Shown: piece after piece, positions 54,045-63,812 of the stretch | How positions within the stretch are numbered: the stretch's first letter is position 1 | Layout: every line of letters begins with the position of its first letter | From: Mitsuaria sp. PDC51 | GTDB taxonomy: Bacteria; Pseudomonadota; Gammaproteobacteria; Burkholderiales; Burkholderiaceae_C | Direction: 5' to 3' | Assembly (NCBI RefSeq): GCF_900113225.1 | Contig: NZ_FOZE01000002.1 | Span: 558,001 to 622,000 of the forward strand | Length of the DNA: 64,000 nt | Notes under the pieces: generated by a model | The model's database searches: none | Told to the model about the DNA's origin: nothing | The model's input: the letters and a program-made list of their open reading frames with translations, nothing else | Program-made: the position numbers and the translations under genes

Positions 54045-55283
54045 ATGGCGACGACCACCGCAAGCGGCAAGAGCGCGACCAGCAAGAACATCAAGGAATT
54101 CGTCTTCGAGTGGGAAGGCAAGGACCGCAACGGCAAGATCGTGCGCGGCGAGATGCGCGCTGGCGGCGAAGCCGTCATCAGCGCCTCGTTGCGGCGCCAG
54201 GGCATCCTGGTCACCAAGGTCAAGAAGCGGCGCAGCTCGGGCGGCAAGTCCATCAAGCAGAAGGACATCGCCGTCTTCACGCGCCAGCTGGCGACGATGA
54301 TGCGCGCCGGCGTGCCGCTGCTGCAGGCCTTCGACATCGTCGCCCGGGGCAGTCCCAACCCCCGCCTGACCAAGCTGCTGACCGACATCCGCCAGGACGT
54401 CGAGACCGGCACCTCGCTGTCGGCGGCCTTCCGCAAGCATCCGCTCTACTTCGACGCGCTGTACTGCAACCTGGTCGAGGCCGGCGAGCAGGGCGGTATT
54501 CTCGAAGCGCTGCTGGACCGCCTGGCCATCTACCAGGAAAAGACCGTCGCGCTGAAGGGCAAGATCAAGTCGGCGCTGACCTATCCGATCGCGGTGCTGG
54601 TGGTGGCCTTCGTCGTGACGGCAGTCATCATGATCTTCGTGATCCCGGCCTTCAAGGACGTGTTCAAGTCCTTCGGCGCCGACCTGCCCGCGCCGACGCT
54701 GTTCGTGATGGCCATGTCCGAGATCTTCGTCGCCTACTGGTGGCTGATCTTCGGCGTCATCGGCGGCGGCCTGTACTTCTTCTTCCAGAGCTGGAAACGC
54801 TCGGAGAAGATGCAGAAGTTCATGGACCGGCTGCTGCTGAAGATTCCCGTCTTCGGCCAGCTGATCTACAAGTCGGCGGTGGCGCGCTGGACGCGCACGC
54901 TGGCGACGATGTTCGCCGCGGGCGTGCCGCTGGTGGAAGCGCTGGACTCGGTGGGCGGCGCCTCCGGCAACGCGGTGTTCGTCGAGGCGACCGAGAAGAT
55001 CCAGCGTGACGTGTCCACCGGCGCGTCGCTGACGACCTCGATGCAGACGACGGGGATCTTCCCGGTGATGGTTCTGCAGATGTCCTCGATCGGCGAGGAG
55101 TCCGGCTCGCTGGACCACATGCTCGGCAAGGCCGCCGACTTCTACGAAGAAGAAGTGGACGATGCGGTGAAGGCGCTGTCCAGCCTGATGGAACCCATCA
55201 TCATCGTGTTCCTGGGCACGCTGATCGGCGGCATCGTGATCTCGATGTACCTGCCGATCTTCAAGCTCGGCGCGGTGGTGTAA
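54045..55283 (+). CDS. pilC: type IV pilus inner-membrane platform protein PilC
   Basis: Seen: 412 residues with two T2SSF domains (about 75-200 and 275-400), each starting FTRQLATMMRAGVPL or TRTLATMFAAGVPL, and three membrane helices (about 175-200, 225-245, 380-400). It is the membrane platform joining PilB to the pilus base. AGGAGG Shine-Dalgarno precedes the ATG. Its stop is directly followed by the GTG of pilD. Confidence 0.97.
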   Translation: MATTTASGKSATSKNIKEFVFEWEGKDRNGKIVRGEMRAGGEAVISASLRRQGILVTKVKKRRSSGGKSIKQKDIAVFTRQLATMMRAGVPLLQAFDIVARGSPNPRLTKLLTDIRQDVETGTSLSAAFRKHPLYFDALYCNLVEAGEQGGILEALLDRLAIYQEKTVALKGKIKSALTYPIAVLVVAFVVTAVIMIFVIPAFKDVFKSFGADLPAPTLFVMAMSEIFVAYWWLIFGVIGGGLYFFFQSWKRSEKMQKFMDRLLLKIPVFGQLIYKSAVARWTRTLATMFAAGVPLVEALDSVGGASGNAVFVEATEKIQRDVSTGASLTTSMQTTGIFPVMVLQMSSIGEESGSLDHMLGKAADFYEEEVDDAVKALSSLMEPIIIVFLGTLIGGIVISMYLPIFKLGAVV

Positions 55284-56228
55284 GTGCTGGACCAGAGCCT
55301 GCTGGAAGCGCTGCTGTCGCCCGCTTACCTCGGCCTGATCGGCCTGTGCGTCGGCAGCTTCCTGAACGTGGTCATCTACCGGATGCCGGTGATGCTGCAT
55401 CGGACCTGGCTGTCCGATTGCGCGGACCAACTGGCCCAGGAAGACGACCTGCGCACCCACGCGGGGCTGGATGAGGCCAGGGCCAGGCAACTGGCCGCCT
55501 CCGTCGCCCCCTTGCGGGACGCCCTGGACCGCCAGCCCGCGTTCTCGTTGATCCGGCCGGCCTCCCGTTGCCCGCATTGCGGTCACGCCCTGCGCTGGCA
55601 CGAGAACCTGCCGCTGCTGGGCTGGCTGCGTCTGGGCGGGAAGTGCGCGGCCTGCAAGGCACCGATCTCGCCGCGGTATCCCTTCGTCGAACTGCTGACC
55701 GGCCTGCTGTTCGCCGGTATCGCCTGGCGCCTGGGCCCGCAACCGAGCGCCTTGCTCTATTGCGGCTTCGCGGCGGCGCTGGTGGCGCTGGCGGGGATCG
55801 ACTGGGACACGACGCTGCTGCCGGACAGCATCAACCAGCCCCTGCTGTGGGCCGGACTGGTCGCCGCGCATGCGGGCTGGATCCCGGTGTCCCTGCCGAA
55901 CGCGCTGATCGGCGCGCTGGCCGGCTACCTGTCGCTCTGGTCGATCTACTGGATCTTCAAGCTGGCCACCGGCAAGGAAGGCATGGGCTACGGCGACTTC
56001 AAGCTGCTGGCCGCCCTGGGCGCGTGGCTGGGTTGGCAGATGGTGCTGCCGGTCGCGCTGTTCGCCTCGCTGATCGGTGCGGTGGTCGGCATCGCGCTCA
56101 AGCTGCGCGGCGGCTTGCGCGAGGGCCGCTATGTCCCGTTCGGCCCGTTCCTGGCGGGCGGCGCGCTCGCGGTGCTGCTGATCGGCACCGCCGAAGTCAC
56201 CGCCTGGCTCGGTCTGCAGGCGATCTGA
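55284..56228 (+). CDS. pilD: prepilin peptidase / N-methyltransferase PilD
   Basis: Seen: 314 residues from a GTG start immediately after pilC. CVGSFLNVVIYRMPVML and the zinc-type Cys pairs CPHCGH...CAACKAP (about 96-121) define the methyltransferase part. The peptidase has the two catalytic Asp: Asp in GIDWDTTLLPD and Asp in GMGYGDFKLLAALGAW (GxGD). It cleaves and N-methylates prepilins and type II pseudopilins. Coupled to pilC and followed by coaE. Confidence 0.97.
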   Translation: MLDQSLLEALLSPAYLGLIGLCVGSFLNVVIYRMPVMLHRTWLSDCADQLAQEDDLRTHAGLDEARARQLAASVAPLRDALDRQPAFSLIRPASRCPHCGHALRWHENLPLLGWLRLGGKCAACKAPISPRYPFVELLTGLLFAGIAWRLGPQPSALLYCGFAAALVALAGIDWDTTLLPDSINQPLLWAGLVAAHAGWIPVSLPNALIGALAGYLSLWSIYWIFKLATGKEGMGYGDFKLLAALGAWLGWQMVLPVALFASLIGAVVGIALKLRGGLREGRYVPFGPFLAGGALAVLLIGTAEVTAWLGLQAI

Positions 56229-56248
56229 TCCCGTCCGCCGGGCCTCCC

Positions 56249-56842
56249 ATGCGCATCGGACTCACCGGCGGCATCGGCAGCGGCAAAAGCACCGTCGCGG
56301 CCGCGCTGGTGGAACTTGGCGGCGCGCTGCTCGTCGACACCGACGCCATCTCGCGCGCATTGACGGCCCCGGGCGGGGGCGCGATGGCGGCGATCGAAGC
56401 CTGGTTCGGCCGACCGTTCGTTGCCAGCGATGGCGCGCTGGACCGCGCCGCGATGCGCGACCTGGCCTTCCGCGATCCCGCTGCCAAACAGGCGCTCGAA
56501 GGCATCCTCCATCCGATGATCGGCGCCGAGACGGCGCGGCAGGCCGCGCTCGCCGTGCCCGGCCAGCGGGTCGTCTTCGACGTGCCCTTGCTGGTCGAGT
56601 CGGGCCGCTGGCGACGCCTCGTGGACCGCGTGCTGGTGGTCGACTGCGACGAGTCCACCCAGATCGCCCGGGTGATGGCCCGGTCCGGCCTGAGCGAGGG
56701 CGCCGTGCGGGCCATCCTCGCCCAGCAGGCGACGCGGGCGCAGCGTCGCGCCGCCGCCGATGCGGTGATCCACAACGACGGCCTGACCCTGTCGCAACTG
56801 CGAGAAGAAGTCGGCCAACTGCTGACCAGTCCCCTGTTCTGA
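56249..56842 (+). CDS. coaE: dephospho-CoA kinase
   Basis: Seen: 197 residues starting MRIGLTGGIGSGKSTVAAAL (Walker A), with DTDAISRAL and VVFDVPLLVESG, the family motifs. It phosphorylates dephospho-CoA, the last step of CoA synthesis. It follows pilD by 20 bases, the standard pilBCD-coaE order of proteobacteria. Confidence 0.97.
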   Translation: MRIGLTGGIGSGKSTVAAALVELGGALLVDTDAISRALTAPGGGAMAAIEAWFGRPFVASDGALDRAAMRDLAFRDPAAKQALEGILHPMIGAETARQAALAVPGQRVVFDVPLLVESGRWRRLVDRVLVVDCDESTQIARVMARSGLSEGAVRAILAQQATRAQRRAAADAVIHNDGLTLSQLREEVGQLLTSPLF

Positions 56843-56909
56843 CCACCCCTCACCCGGCCAGGGTGATGCATCGGCGCACTGTGGAACAATGGCCCCTTGC
56901 CGCAAAGGG

Positions 56910-57674
56910 ATGGTCGACTTGGTCCTCTACGAATATCCGTTCAACGAGAGCATCCGCACGATGCTCAGACTCGAACACCTGTTCGATCGGCTCGGTCAGC
57001 TGATGGCGCGCGACACCGCGATGGATCACCACTTCGCGTTGGCCACCATCTTCGAGGTCATGGATGTCGCCTCGCGCGCCGACCTGAAGGCCGACCTGCT
57101 CAAGGAGCTGGAACGCCACCGCACGCAGTTCAACGGCTACCGCGGCAATCCCGCGGTCTCGGAAGCGGTGCTGGACGAGGTGGTCGGCCGGATCGACGCC
57201 GCGTTCGACAAGCTCAACCAGTTGCCGGGCAAGGCGGGCCACGCGCTCACCACGAACGAATGGCTGATGAGCATCCGGAGCCGGATCTCCATCCCGGGCG
57301 GCACCTGCGAATTCGACCTGCCGGCCTACTACGCTTGGCAGCAACTGCTGCCGGTGCGCCGGCGCAATGACCTCATGCAGTGGGCCCAGACGCTGATGCC
57401 GATGGCCGAGGCGCTCAACGTCCTGCTTGGCTTGCTGCGGGACAGTGGCTCGCCGCACAAGGTGGCGGCGCACGGCGGCCAGTACCAGCAGAGCCTGCCG
57501 CCGGGTCGCAGCTTCCAGCTGCTGCGCATGCGCATTGACCCCAGCTTGGGATTGATTCCGGAAATCAGCGGCCACCGTCTGATGGTTTCGATCCGCCTGA
57601 TGCGCCAGGACGAGGACGGGCGCTTGAAACCGGCACCCGTCGACGCCACCTTCGAACTCACCCTGTGTTCCTGA
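56910..57674 (+). CDS. zapD: cell division protein ZapD
   Basis: Seen: 254 residues, helical N-terminus and a beta-rich C-terminal half ([19 protein letters not shown]). The start [22 protein letters not shown] is the family signature. Known: ZapD bundles FtsZ filaments. Start choice: an ATG at 56910 is used; an ATG at 56889 and a TTG at 56919, which has AAAGGG at a better spacing, are alternatives. It lies between coaE and yacG, as in E. coli. Confidence 0.9.
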   Translation: MVDLVLYEYPFNESIRTMLRLEHLFDRLGQLMARDTAMDHHFALATIFEVMDVASRADLKADLLKELERHRTQFNGYRGNPAVSEAVLDEVVGRIDAAFDKLNQLPGKAGHALTTNEWLMSIRSRISIPGGTCEFDLPAYYAWQQLLPVRRRNDLMQWAQTLMPMAEALNVLLGLLRDSGSPHKVAAHGGQYQQSLPPGRSFQLLRMRIDPSLGLIPEISGHRLMVSIRLMRQDEDGRLKPAPVDATFELTLCS

Positions 57675-57687
57675 CAGCCGTACCGTC

Positions 57688-57897
57688 ATGACCGAGCGAT
57701 TCATCCCCGCCACCCCGGCGCCACGCATCGTCCCCTGCCCGACCTGTGGCGGCGACAGCCTGTTCTCGCCGGACAACCTCTGGCGCCCGTTCTGCAGCGA
57801 GCGCTGCCGGCAGATCGACCTGGGCCACTGGTCCGACGAGTCCTTCCGGGTGGCCGCGCCCCCGACGACCGTCGACGAGGACGACGCCTCCAAATGA
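57688..57897 (+). CDS. yacG: DNA gyrase inhibitor YacG
   Basis: Seen: 69 residues with the zinc ligands Cys17, Cys20 (CPTC), Cys36 and Cys40 (FCSERC), then DLGHW and an acidic tail. In E. coli YacG binds GyrB and blocks DNA binding. It follows zapD by 13 bases, so coaE-zapD-yacG is likely one transcript. Confidence 0.93.
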   Translation: MTERFIPATPAPRIVPCPTCGGDSLFSPDNLWRPFCSERCRQIDLGHWSDESFRVAAPPTTVDEDDASK

Positions 57898-57924
57898 AAG
57901 AACCGGCCCTCGGGCCGGTTCTTC
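57898..57924. terminator. bidirectional intrinsic terminator after yacG
   Basis: Seen: perfect 12-bp stem AAGAACCGGCCC/GGGCCGGTTCTT (57898-57909, 57912-57923) with loop TC. It starts at the end of yacG and serves the convergent HAD gene too. Confidence 0.9.
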
Positions 57925-57934
57925 ATTGCGCGTC

Positions 57935-58555
57935 TCAAGCGGGGAGCAACTCCCGCCGCACAAGGTCCTGGCGAGCGAGCTCAGGCGTCGTGAACAGGTG
58001 GGTGTGCCACCCGAGTTCCTTCGCCGCGGCGATGTTAGCGGGATGGTCGTCGAGGAAGAGCACCTCGTCCGCCTTCGCGCCGAACTGCGCGAGCGCCAGA
58101 TCGAAGATGGCCTTCGACGGCTTGGACTCCTTCACCCGGCCCGAGAACACGCCCGACACGAACCAGTCCTTCAGCGGGAAGGTCTGCTCGAGATGGTCCG
58201 CATACGGTTCCGGCATGTTGGACAGGAAGTGCAGCGTGTGCCCCTGCGCCTTCAGGTCGCGGATCAGCGCGGCCGTGCCCTCGATCAGCTTGAGTTCCGA
58301 CGGCACGGCGTCCATCACCGCCACGATCTCCTCGCGCGGCCAGCCGGTGCGGGCGTGGATGCGGTCGGCGGTCGTCGACGCGTCGATCAGCCCCTGGTCG
58401 AAGGCGCCCCAGTCGCCGCTGTAGGCCTGGAAGAAATGCTTGGCGACCTCGGCGCCCTCGATCTCATCGGGAACGCGATGGGCCCAGACGCGGGCCAGGA
58501 AACTCGGCGGATGCCAGTGGAACAGCACCGCGCCGAAGTCGAACACGATCTTCAT
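57935..58555 (-). CDS. HAD-family phosphatase (YihX-type)
   Basis: Seen: 206 residues. The nucleophile motif is VFDFGAVL (Asp6); the usual second Asp two residues on is Gly8, as in the YihX glucose-1-phosphatase group. FLSNMPEPY (motif II), SKPSKAIFDLAL (Lys, motif III) and FLDDHPANIAAA (motif IV) follow. A helical cap occupies about 20-90. Likely a cytoplasmic phosphatase; its nearness to pgi, tal and zwf makes a sugar phosphate plausible, but that is inference. Confidence 0.85.
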   Translation of the reverse strand: MKIVFDFGAVLFHWHPPSFLARVWAHRVPDEIEGAEVAKHFFQAYSGDWGAFDQGLIDASTTADRIHARTGWPREEIVAVMDAVPSELKLIEGTAALIRDLKAQGHTLHFLSNMPEPYADHLEQTFPLKDWFVSGVFSGRVKESKPSKAIFDLALAQFGAKADEVLFLDDHPANIAAAKELGWHTHLFTTPELARQDLVRRELLPA

Positions 58556-58589
58556 CTGAGGGGATCTCTACTGCTGAGGGAGAAGGGGA

Positions 58590-60218
58590 TCAGCCGCGCA
58601 CCTTGGCGAGCAGCCCGGCGGTCGAGCCGTCCAGGCCCGTCGCGTCGCCGGAGCTCAGGCGCGGTAGCAGGCTGTTGCACAGCGCCTTGCCGAGTTCGAC
58701 GCCCCACTGGTCGAAGCTGTTGATGTTCCAGATCGCGCCGCTGACGAACACGCGGTGCTCGTACAGCGCGATCAGCGCGCCCAGCGACGACGGCGTCAGC
58801 GCGTCCAGCAGCAGCGTCGTGCTCGGACGGTTGCCCGGGAAGCTGCGATGGCGGGCGAGCACCTCGGGATCCAGATCCTTGGATGCGGTGGGTGCCGACT
58901 CGGCGCGCGCGGCCTCGGCGGTCTTGCCCTGCATCAGCGCCTGCGACTGCGCCAGGCAGTTCGCGAGCAGCTTGACGTGCTGGTCCTTGAGCTTGTCCAG
59001 CAGTTCACCCCGCACGTGGTCACCGAAGTTGGGCGTCTTCACCGCGATGAACTCGACCGGGATCACGTCGGTGCCCTGGTGCAGCATCTGGAAGTAGGCA
59101 TGCTGGCCATTGGTGCCGGCCTCGCCCCAGACCACCGGGCTGGTGCCGAAGCTCAGCGGATCGCCGGCGCGGTCGACGCCCTTGCCGTTGCTTTCCATCT
59201 CCAGCTGCTGCAGATAGGCCGGCAGCCGGCGCAGGCCCTGGTGATACGGCGCCACCGAGCGGCTGCTGAAGCCATGGAAATTGCGGTACCAGACGTCCAG
59301 CAGGCCCAGCAGCACGGGGAGATTCTTCTCGAGCGGCGCGCTGCGGAAGTGCTGGTCCATCGCATGCGCGCCGGCCAGCAGCGCGCGGAAGTTGGCCGAG
59401 CCCACCGCGATCGCGATCGGCAGGCCGATCACCGACCACAGCGAGTAGCGGCCGCCGACCCAGTCCCAGAAACCGAAAGTCGTATCGATGCCGAACTCGG
59501 CCGCGGCCTTGGCGTTGCTGGTCGTCGCGGCGAAATGCCGCGCGATGTCGGTGCCGCCGCTGTTCAGGAACCAGGCCTTGGCGGCCATCGCGTTGGCCAG
59601 CGTCTCCTGCGTCGTGAAGGTCTTGGACGCGACGATGAACTGCGTCGTCTTCGGATCGAGACCGCGCAGCACCGGGGCCAGGTCGTGCCCGTCCACGTTG
59701 GAGACGAAATGCAGCTTCAGCCCCGCCGGCACATACGACTGCAAGGCCTGCACCACCATCGCCGGACCGAGGTCCGAGCCGCCGATGCCGATATGCACGA
59801 CATCGGTGATGCCGCTGCTGGCCTGGTCACGCACCCGATCGGCGAAGGCGAGCATGCGATCGAGCGAGGCCTGCACCTCGTCCGAGAACGGCCCCTGGCC
59901 GGCCGGCGCGCGCAGCGCCGTGTGCAGCACCGCGCGACCCTCGGTCGCATTGATGGGGTCGCCGTTGAAGAGCGCCTCGCGCTGCGACTCGAGCTTCACG
60001 TCCCGGGCCAGCTGCAGCAGCAGTTCCAGCGTGCGGGCGTCGATGCGGTTCTTCGACAGGTCCGCGAACACCTCCGGCGCCTGCAGCGACCAGGCCACAA
60101 AGCGGCCAGGGTCGGCCGCGAAGGCCTGGCGCACGTCGAACGCGCGGCCGGATTGCTGGAAATGGCTTTGCAGGGCTGCCCAGGTCGGGCTGCGGTCGCA
60201 ACGCGGGGACTCGGTCAT
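58590..60218 (-). CDS. pgi: glucose-6-phosphate isomerase
   Basis: Seen: 542 residues with the two SIS domains and the signatures [30 protein letters not shown] and the C-terminal [27 protein letters not shown] and [11 protein letters not shown] are the catalytic-loop blocks. It interconverts glucose-6-phosphate and fructose-6-phosphate. Its ATG overlaps the tal stop by four bases, so tal-pgi is coupled; both are divergent from zwf. Confidence 0.98.
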   Translation of the reverse strand: MTESPRCDRSPTWAALQSHFQQSGRAFDVRQAFAADPGRFVAWSLQAPEVFADLSKNRIDARTLELLLQLARDVKLESQREALFNGDPINATEGRAVLHTALRAPAGQGPFSDEVQASLDRMLAFADRVRDQASSGITDVVHIGIGGSDLGPAMVVQALQSYVPAGLKLHFVSNVDGHDLAPVLRGLDPKTTQFIVASKTFTTQETLANAMAAKAWFLNSGGTDIARHFAATTSNAKAAAEFGIDTTFGFWDWVGGRYSLWSVIGLPIAIAVGSANFRALLAGAHAMDQHFRSAPLEKNLPVLLGLLDVWYRNFHGFSSRSVAPYHQGLRRLPAYLQQLEMESNGKGVDRAGDPLSFGTSPVVWGEAGTNGQHAYFQMLHQGTDVIPVEFIAVKTPNFGDHVRGELLDKLKDQHVKLLANCLAQSQALMQGKTAEAARAESAPTASKDLDPEVLARHRSFPGNRPSTTLLLDALTPSSLGALIALYEHRVFVSGAIWNINSFDQWGVELGKALCNSLLPRLSSGDATGLDGSTAGLLAKVRG

Positions 60219-61165
60219 CGCAGGCTTTCGATCATCTGGTCCAGCTTGCCGGCGTCGGCGGCAAACAGGCGGATGCCTTCGGCCAGCTTCTCGGTGGCCA
60301 TGGCGTCCTGGTTGAGGGCGAAGCGGAACGCCGCTTCGTTGAAGGAGACCTTGGGCAAATCCAGCGCCTTGGCCGCGTCCGCGTCCAGCGCGTGCGTCAG
60401 CGGGGCCTCGCTGGCCTGCAGCTGGGCCAGCAGGTCGGGGCTGATGGTCAGCAGGTCGCAGCCGGCCAGCGCCTGGATCTGGCCGACGTTGCGGAAGCTC
60501 GCGCCCATGACCTCGGTCTTGATGCCCTGCTTCTTGAAGTAGTTGTAGATCGCCGTCACCGACTTCACGCCGGGATCGTTCGCGCCGGCGTTGGCCGCTT
60601 CGTCCCAGTTCGCGCCGGCGGACTTCTTGTACCAGTCGTAGATCCGGCCGACGAAGGGCGAGATCAGCTGGATGCCGTTCTCGCCGCAGGCCACCGCCTG
60701 GCAGAAGGAGAACAGCAGCGTCAGGTTGGTGCGGATGCCTTCGAGCTCGAGCTCGCGCGCGGCCTGGATGCCTTCCCAGGTCGAGGCGATCTTGATCAGC
60801 ACGCGCTCGCGGCCGATGCCGGCGTCCTCGTACATCTGGATCAGGCGGCGCGCGCGGGCCAGCGTCGCGACGGTGTCGAAGCTCAGGCGCGCGTCCACCT
60901 CGGTCGACACACGGCCCGGCACGACCTTCAGGATCTCCAGGCCGAAGGCGACCAGCACCTTGTCGACCACCAGGTCCAGCGCGTCGGTCTTGTTGGCGGC
61001 GACGGTGTCCTCGAGCAGGTGGGCATAGTCGGGCGACTGCACCGCCTTGAGGATCAGCGACGGATTGGTCGTCGCGTCACGCGGAGTGAACTGGGCCAGT
61101 TGCTTGAAGTTGCCGGTATCGGCGACGACGGTGGTGAAAGCCTTGAGTTGTTCGAGCTGGTTCAT
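60215..61165 (-). CDS. tal: transaldolase
   Basis: Seen: 316 residues, the TalB type, with [15 protein letters not shown] and the Schiff-base lysine Lys125 in [12 protein letters not shown]. It moves a dihydroxyacetone unit between sugar phosphates in the pentose phosphate pathway. The ATG at 61165 gives the family start [10 protein letters not shown]; the longer upstream frame is not used. It is the first gene of tal-pgi. Confidence 0.97.
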   Translation of the reverse strand: MNQLEQLKAFTTVVADTGNFKQLAQFTPRDATTNPSLILKAVQSPDYAHLLEDTVAANKTDALDLVVDKVLVAFGLEILKVVPGRVSTEVDARLSFDTVATLARARRLIQMYEDAGIGRERVLIKIASTWEGIQAARELELEGIRTNLTLLFSFCQAVACGENGIQLISPFVGRIYDWYKKSAGANWDEAANAGANDPGVKSVTAIYNYFKKQGIKTEVMGASFRNVGQIQALAGCDLLTISPDLLAQLQASEAPLTHALDADAAKALDLPKVSFNEAAFRFALNQDAMATEKLAEGIRLFAADAGKLDQMIESLR

Positions 61166-61331
61166 GTGCGTGGACGCCTGGGAGGGTCGGGAACGGGACG
61201 GAGCGCGTCGGGGTATGCGCTTTGCCCCTCGACGCAGACGGGGAAACCCCCTATTAGAACTGCTTGTGGTCCGCTGCCCGGAGGCTCCGCGCACGTTGAC
61301 CGGCCCAAGAAACTGGGGCATCATAATTCCG

Positions 61332-61344
61332 GTAACTCCGTTAC
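61332..61344. promoter_or_regulatory. candidate HexR operator between tal and zwf
   Basis: Seen: GTAACTCCGTTAC, an inverted repeat GTAAC-N3-GTTAC, 49 bases before the zwf ATG and four bases after a CATAAT hexamer (61322-61327) that could be the zwf -10. The known HexR motif in proteobacteria has TGTAA/TTACA half-sites; the right arm here extends to GTTACA, the left to GGTAAC. The hexR gene follows zwf. Repressor identity is inferred. Confidence 0.6.
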
Positions 61345-61393
61345 ATCAAGACATCGCCAACAACTCTTACGCCCGGATGCGGGCGCCGCGCTC

Positions 61394-62839
61394 ATGTCCT
61401 TCGATCTCGTCTTTTTTGGTGGCACCGGTGACCTGACCTGGCGCAAGCTGATGCCCGCGCTCTTCCAGGCGTTCCGGCACGGCAAGCTGCCCGAGGGCGG
61501 CCGCATCCTGGCCGTCGCGCGCGACGACCAGTCCGACGAGCGCTACCGCGAGTGGCTCAAGGAGCGCTTCCAGGAAGTCGAGGCCGGCAAGCGGCCCAAC
61601 GACGAGGAGTTCGCCCGCTTCTCCGAGCTGGTGCATTACCGCCGCATGGACCTCTCGCAGCCGGACCATTACGCGCGCCTCAAGGAGTGGCTGGGCGAGC
61701 GCAATGCCGACACCGTGGTCTTCTACCTGGCCACCAGCCCGCACCTGTTCACCCAGATCTGCCAGCAACTCGGCGCCGCCGGCCTGAACGGCGACAAGGT
61801 GCGCGTCGTGCTGGAAAAGCCGCTGGGCCACGACCTGGCGAGCGCGCAAGAGATCAACCGCGTGGTGCGCTCGGTGTTCGCCGAGACGCAGGCCTTCCGC
61901 ATCGATCACTACCTGGGCAAGCCCTCGGTGCAGAACCTGATGGCGCTGCGCTTCGGCAACGCGCTGTTCGAGCCGCTGTGGCGCCGCGAGAGCATCGCCA
62001 ACATCCAGATCACGCTGGCCGAAGGCCTGGGCGTCGGCACCCGCGGGCCGTTCTACGACGGCACCGGCGCGCTGCGCGACATGATCCAGAACCACGCGCT
62101 GCAGCTGCTGACGATGATCGCGATGGAGGCGCCCTCCTCCAACGACGCCGACGCCATCCGCGACGAGAAGCTCAAGGTGCTGCGCGCGCTCAAGCCCTTC
62201 ACCGCCGAGAGCGTCGCACGCGACGTGGTACGCGGCCAGTACCGCGCCGGCAATGTCGATGGCAGGCAGGTGCCGGGCTACCTCGACGAGGGCAAGATCC
62301 CCGCCGACAGCCACACCGAGACCTTCGTCGCGCTCAAGACCGAGATCCAGAACTGGCGCTGGGCCGGCGTGCCCTTCTACCTGCGCACCGGTAAGCGCCT
62401 GGCGGCGCGCGACGCGCAGATCGTCATCAACTTCCGTCCGGTGCCGCATCCGATCTTCCCGGGCGGCAGCTGCCCCAACCGGCTGATCATCAAGCTGCAG
62501 CCCGAGGACGGCCTGGAGCTGCAGCTGATGGCCAACAAGGGCGGCTCCAGCAACGAGGCGCTGAGCCCGGTCTCGCTGGACCTGGACTTCGACAAGGCCT
62601 TCGCCCACACCCGCGTGGGCGCCTACGAGCGGCTGCTGCTGGACGCGATCGCGGGGCGCCTGAACCTGTTCGTGCGCAGCGACGAGCAGGAGCAGGCCTG
62701 GCGCTGGGTCGAGCCCATCCTCAACTTCTGGAAGCAGGACAGCACCGGCCCGCGCACCTACGTCGCCGGCAGCTGGGGCCCGCCGGCCTCGAGCGCGCTG
62801 GTGGCGCGCGACGGCCATTCATGGATCGAGGAATGCTGA
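61394..62839 (+). CDS. zwf: glucose-6-phosphate 1-dehydrogenase
   Basis: Seen: 481 residues starting FDLVFFGGTGDLTWRKLMPAL (NADP Rossmann), with the active-site signature RIDHYLGKPSVQNLMALRF and KPFTAESVARDVVRGQY, plus PFYLRTGKRL. It oxidises glucose-6-phosphate to 6-phosphogluconolactone. The frame continues far upstream but the family start is at 61394. Four bases before hexR, so zwf-hexR is one transcript and may autoregulate. Confidence 0.98.
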   Translation: MSFDLVFFGGTGDLTWRKLMPALFQAFRHGKLPEGGRILAVARDDQSDERYREWLKERFQEVEAGKRPNDEEFARFSELVHYRRMDLSQPDHYARLKEWLGERNADTVVFYLATSPHLFTQICQQLGAAGLNGDKVRVVLEKPLGHDLASAQEINRVVRSVFAETQAFRIDHYLGKPSVQNLMALRFGNALFEPLWRRESIANIQITLAEGLGVGTRGPFYDGTGALRDMIQNHALQLLTMIAMEAPSSNDADAIRDEKLKVLRALKPFTAESVARDVVRGQYRAGNVDGRQVPGYLDEGKIPADSHTETFVALKTEIQNWRWAGVPFYLRTGKRLAARDAQIVINFRPVPHPIFPGGSCPNRLIIKLQPEDGLELQLMANKGGSSNEALSPVSLDLDFDKAFAHTRVGAYERLLLDAIAGRLNLFVRSDEQEQAWRWVEPILNFWKQDSTGPRTYVAGSWGPPASSALVARDGHSWIEEC

Positions 62840-62843
62840 CGCG

Positions 62844-63710
62844 ATGAGCATGCTCGAACGCATCAAGGCCGCGCTGCCGGCACTGCCGCCGGCGGAGCAG
62901 CGGGTCGCCAAGCTGCTGCTGGCGGATCCGCGCTCGTTCGCGAACCTGCCGGTCAGCGAGCTCGCCGACCGCTCGCACGTGAGCAAGCCCACCGTCGTGC
63001 GCTTCTGCCGCAGCGTGGGCTACGACGGGCTGGCCGACTTCAAGCTGAAGCTGGCCGGCAGCGTCAACGAGGGCGTGCCCTTCGTGCACCGCGCCGTCGA
63101 CGAGGACGACAAGCCCGGTGACCTGATCGTCAAGGTGGTGGACAACGCGGTGGCGGCGCTGCTCCATTACCGCAACGACGCGGCGAGCCATGCCTTCGAG
63201 CGCGCCATCACGGCGCTGTCGGAGGCGGCGCGCCAGCACCGCCGCATCGAGTTCTATGGCGTCGGCAACTCCGGCATCGTGGCGCAGGACGCGCAGCACA
63301 AGTTCTTCCGCCTGGGGGTGAACACCTTCGCGTGCAGTGACGGCCACGTCCAGCTGATGAGCGCGACCATGCTGGACAGCGGCGACTGCGCGGTGATCAT
63401 CTCCAACTCGGGCCGCAGCCGCGACCTGATGGACGCCGCCGAGATCGCCCGCAAGAAGGGCGCGACGACCATCATCATCACCGCCAGTGGCTCCCCGCTG
63501 GCGCAGATGGGACAGCTGCCCGGTCAGGTGCTGCTGGCCGTCGACCACCCCGAGGACTACGACCGCTACAGCCCGATGGTGTCGCGGCTGCTGCACCTGA
63601 TCGTGGTGGACGTGCTGACCACCGGCGTCGCGCTGCGCCTGGGCGAGAACCTGCGGCCGATGCTGCAGGAGATCAAGCGCAACCTGCGGACCAAGCGCTA
63701 CGCGCAGTAG
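62844..63710 (+). CDS. hexR: RpiR/HexR-family transcriptional regulator
   Basis: Seen: 288 residues with an RpiR-type helix-turn-helix (1-77, LPVSELADRSHVSKPTVVRF) and a SIS sugar-phosphate-binding domain (about 120-260, IEFYGVGNSGIVAQDA, VIISNSGRSRDLMDA). Known: HexR senses 2-keto-3-deoxy-6-phosphogluconate and represses zwf, edd/eda and other sugar genes. Its place directly behind zwf and a palindrome at the zwf promoter support HexR over other RpiR members. Confidence 0.92.
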   Translation: MSMLERIKAALPALPPAEQRVAKLLLADPRSFANLPVSELADRSHVSKPTVVRFCRSVGYDGLADFKLKLAGSVNEGVPFVHRAVDEDDKPGDLIVKVVDNAVAALLHYRNDAASHAFERAITALSEAARQHRRIEFYGVGNSGIVAQDAQHKFFRLGVNTFACSDGHVQLMSATMLDSGDCAVIISNSGRSRDLMDAAEIARKKGATTIIITASGSPLAQMGQLPGQVLLAVDHPEDYDRYSPMVSRLLHLIVVDVLTTGVALRLGENLRPMLQEIKRNLRTKRYAQ

Positions 63711-63768
63711 GCGGCCGGTCCGCACCCGGCGCCCGGCGCCCGGCGCCGAAAGCGGCCACCCAGAAAGC

Positions 63769-63795
63769 CGACGGGCCGCTGATCGCGGCCCGTCG
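63769..63795. terminator. hairpin between hexR and the STAS gene
   Basis: Seen: a perfect 11-bp stem CGACGGGCCGC/GCGGCCCGTCG (63769-63779, 63785-63795), loop TGATC, between convergent genes, with AAA on one side and only a short T-rich flank on the other. It is preceded by three near-tandem GCCCGGC copies (63729-63745). Confidence 0.6.
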
Positions 63796-63812
63796 TCATT
63801 GGTGCTGGCTCG

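Noticed and set aside
63724-63746. Tandem GCCCGGC copies near the right end as a repeat array.
   Set aside because: Only three imperfect copies in 23 bases, compatible with chance in very GC-rich DNA beside a terminator.
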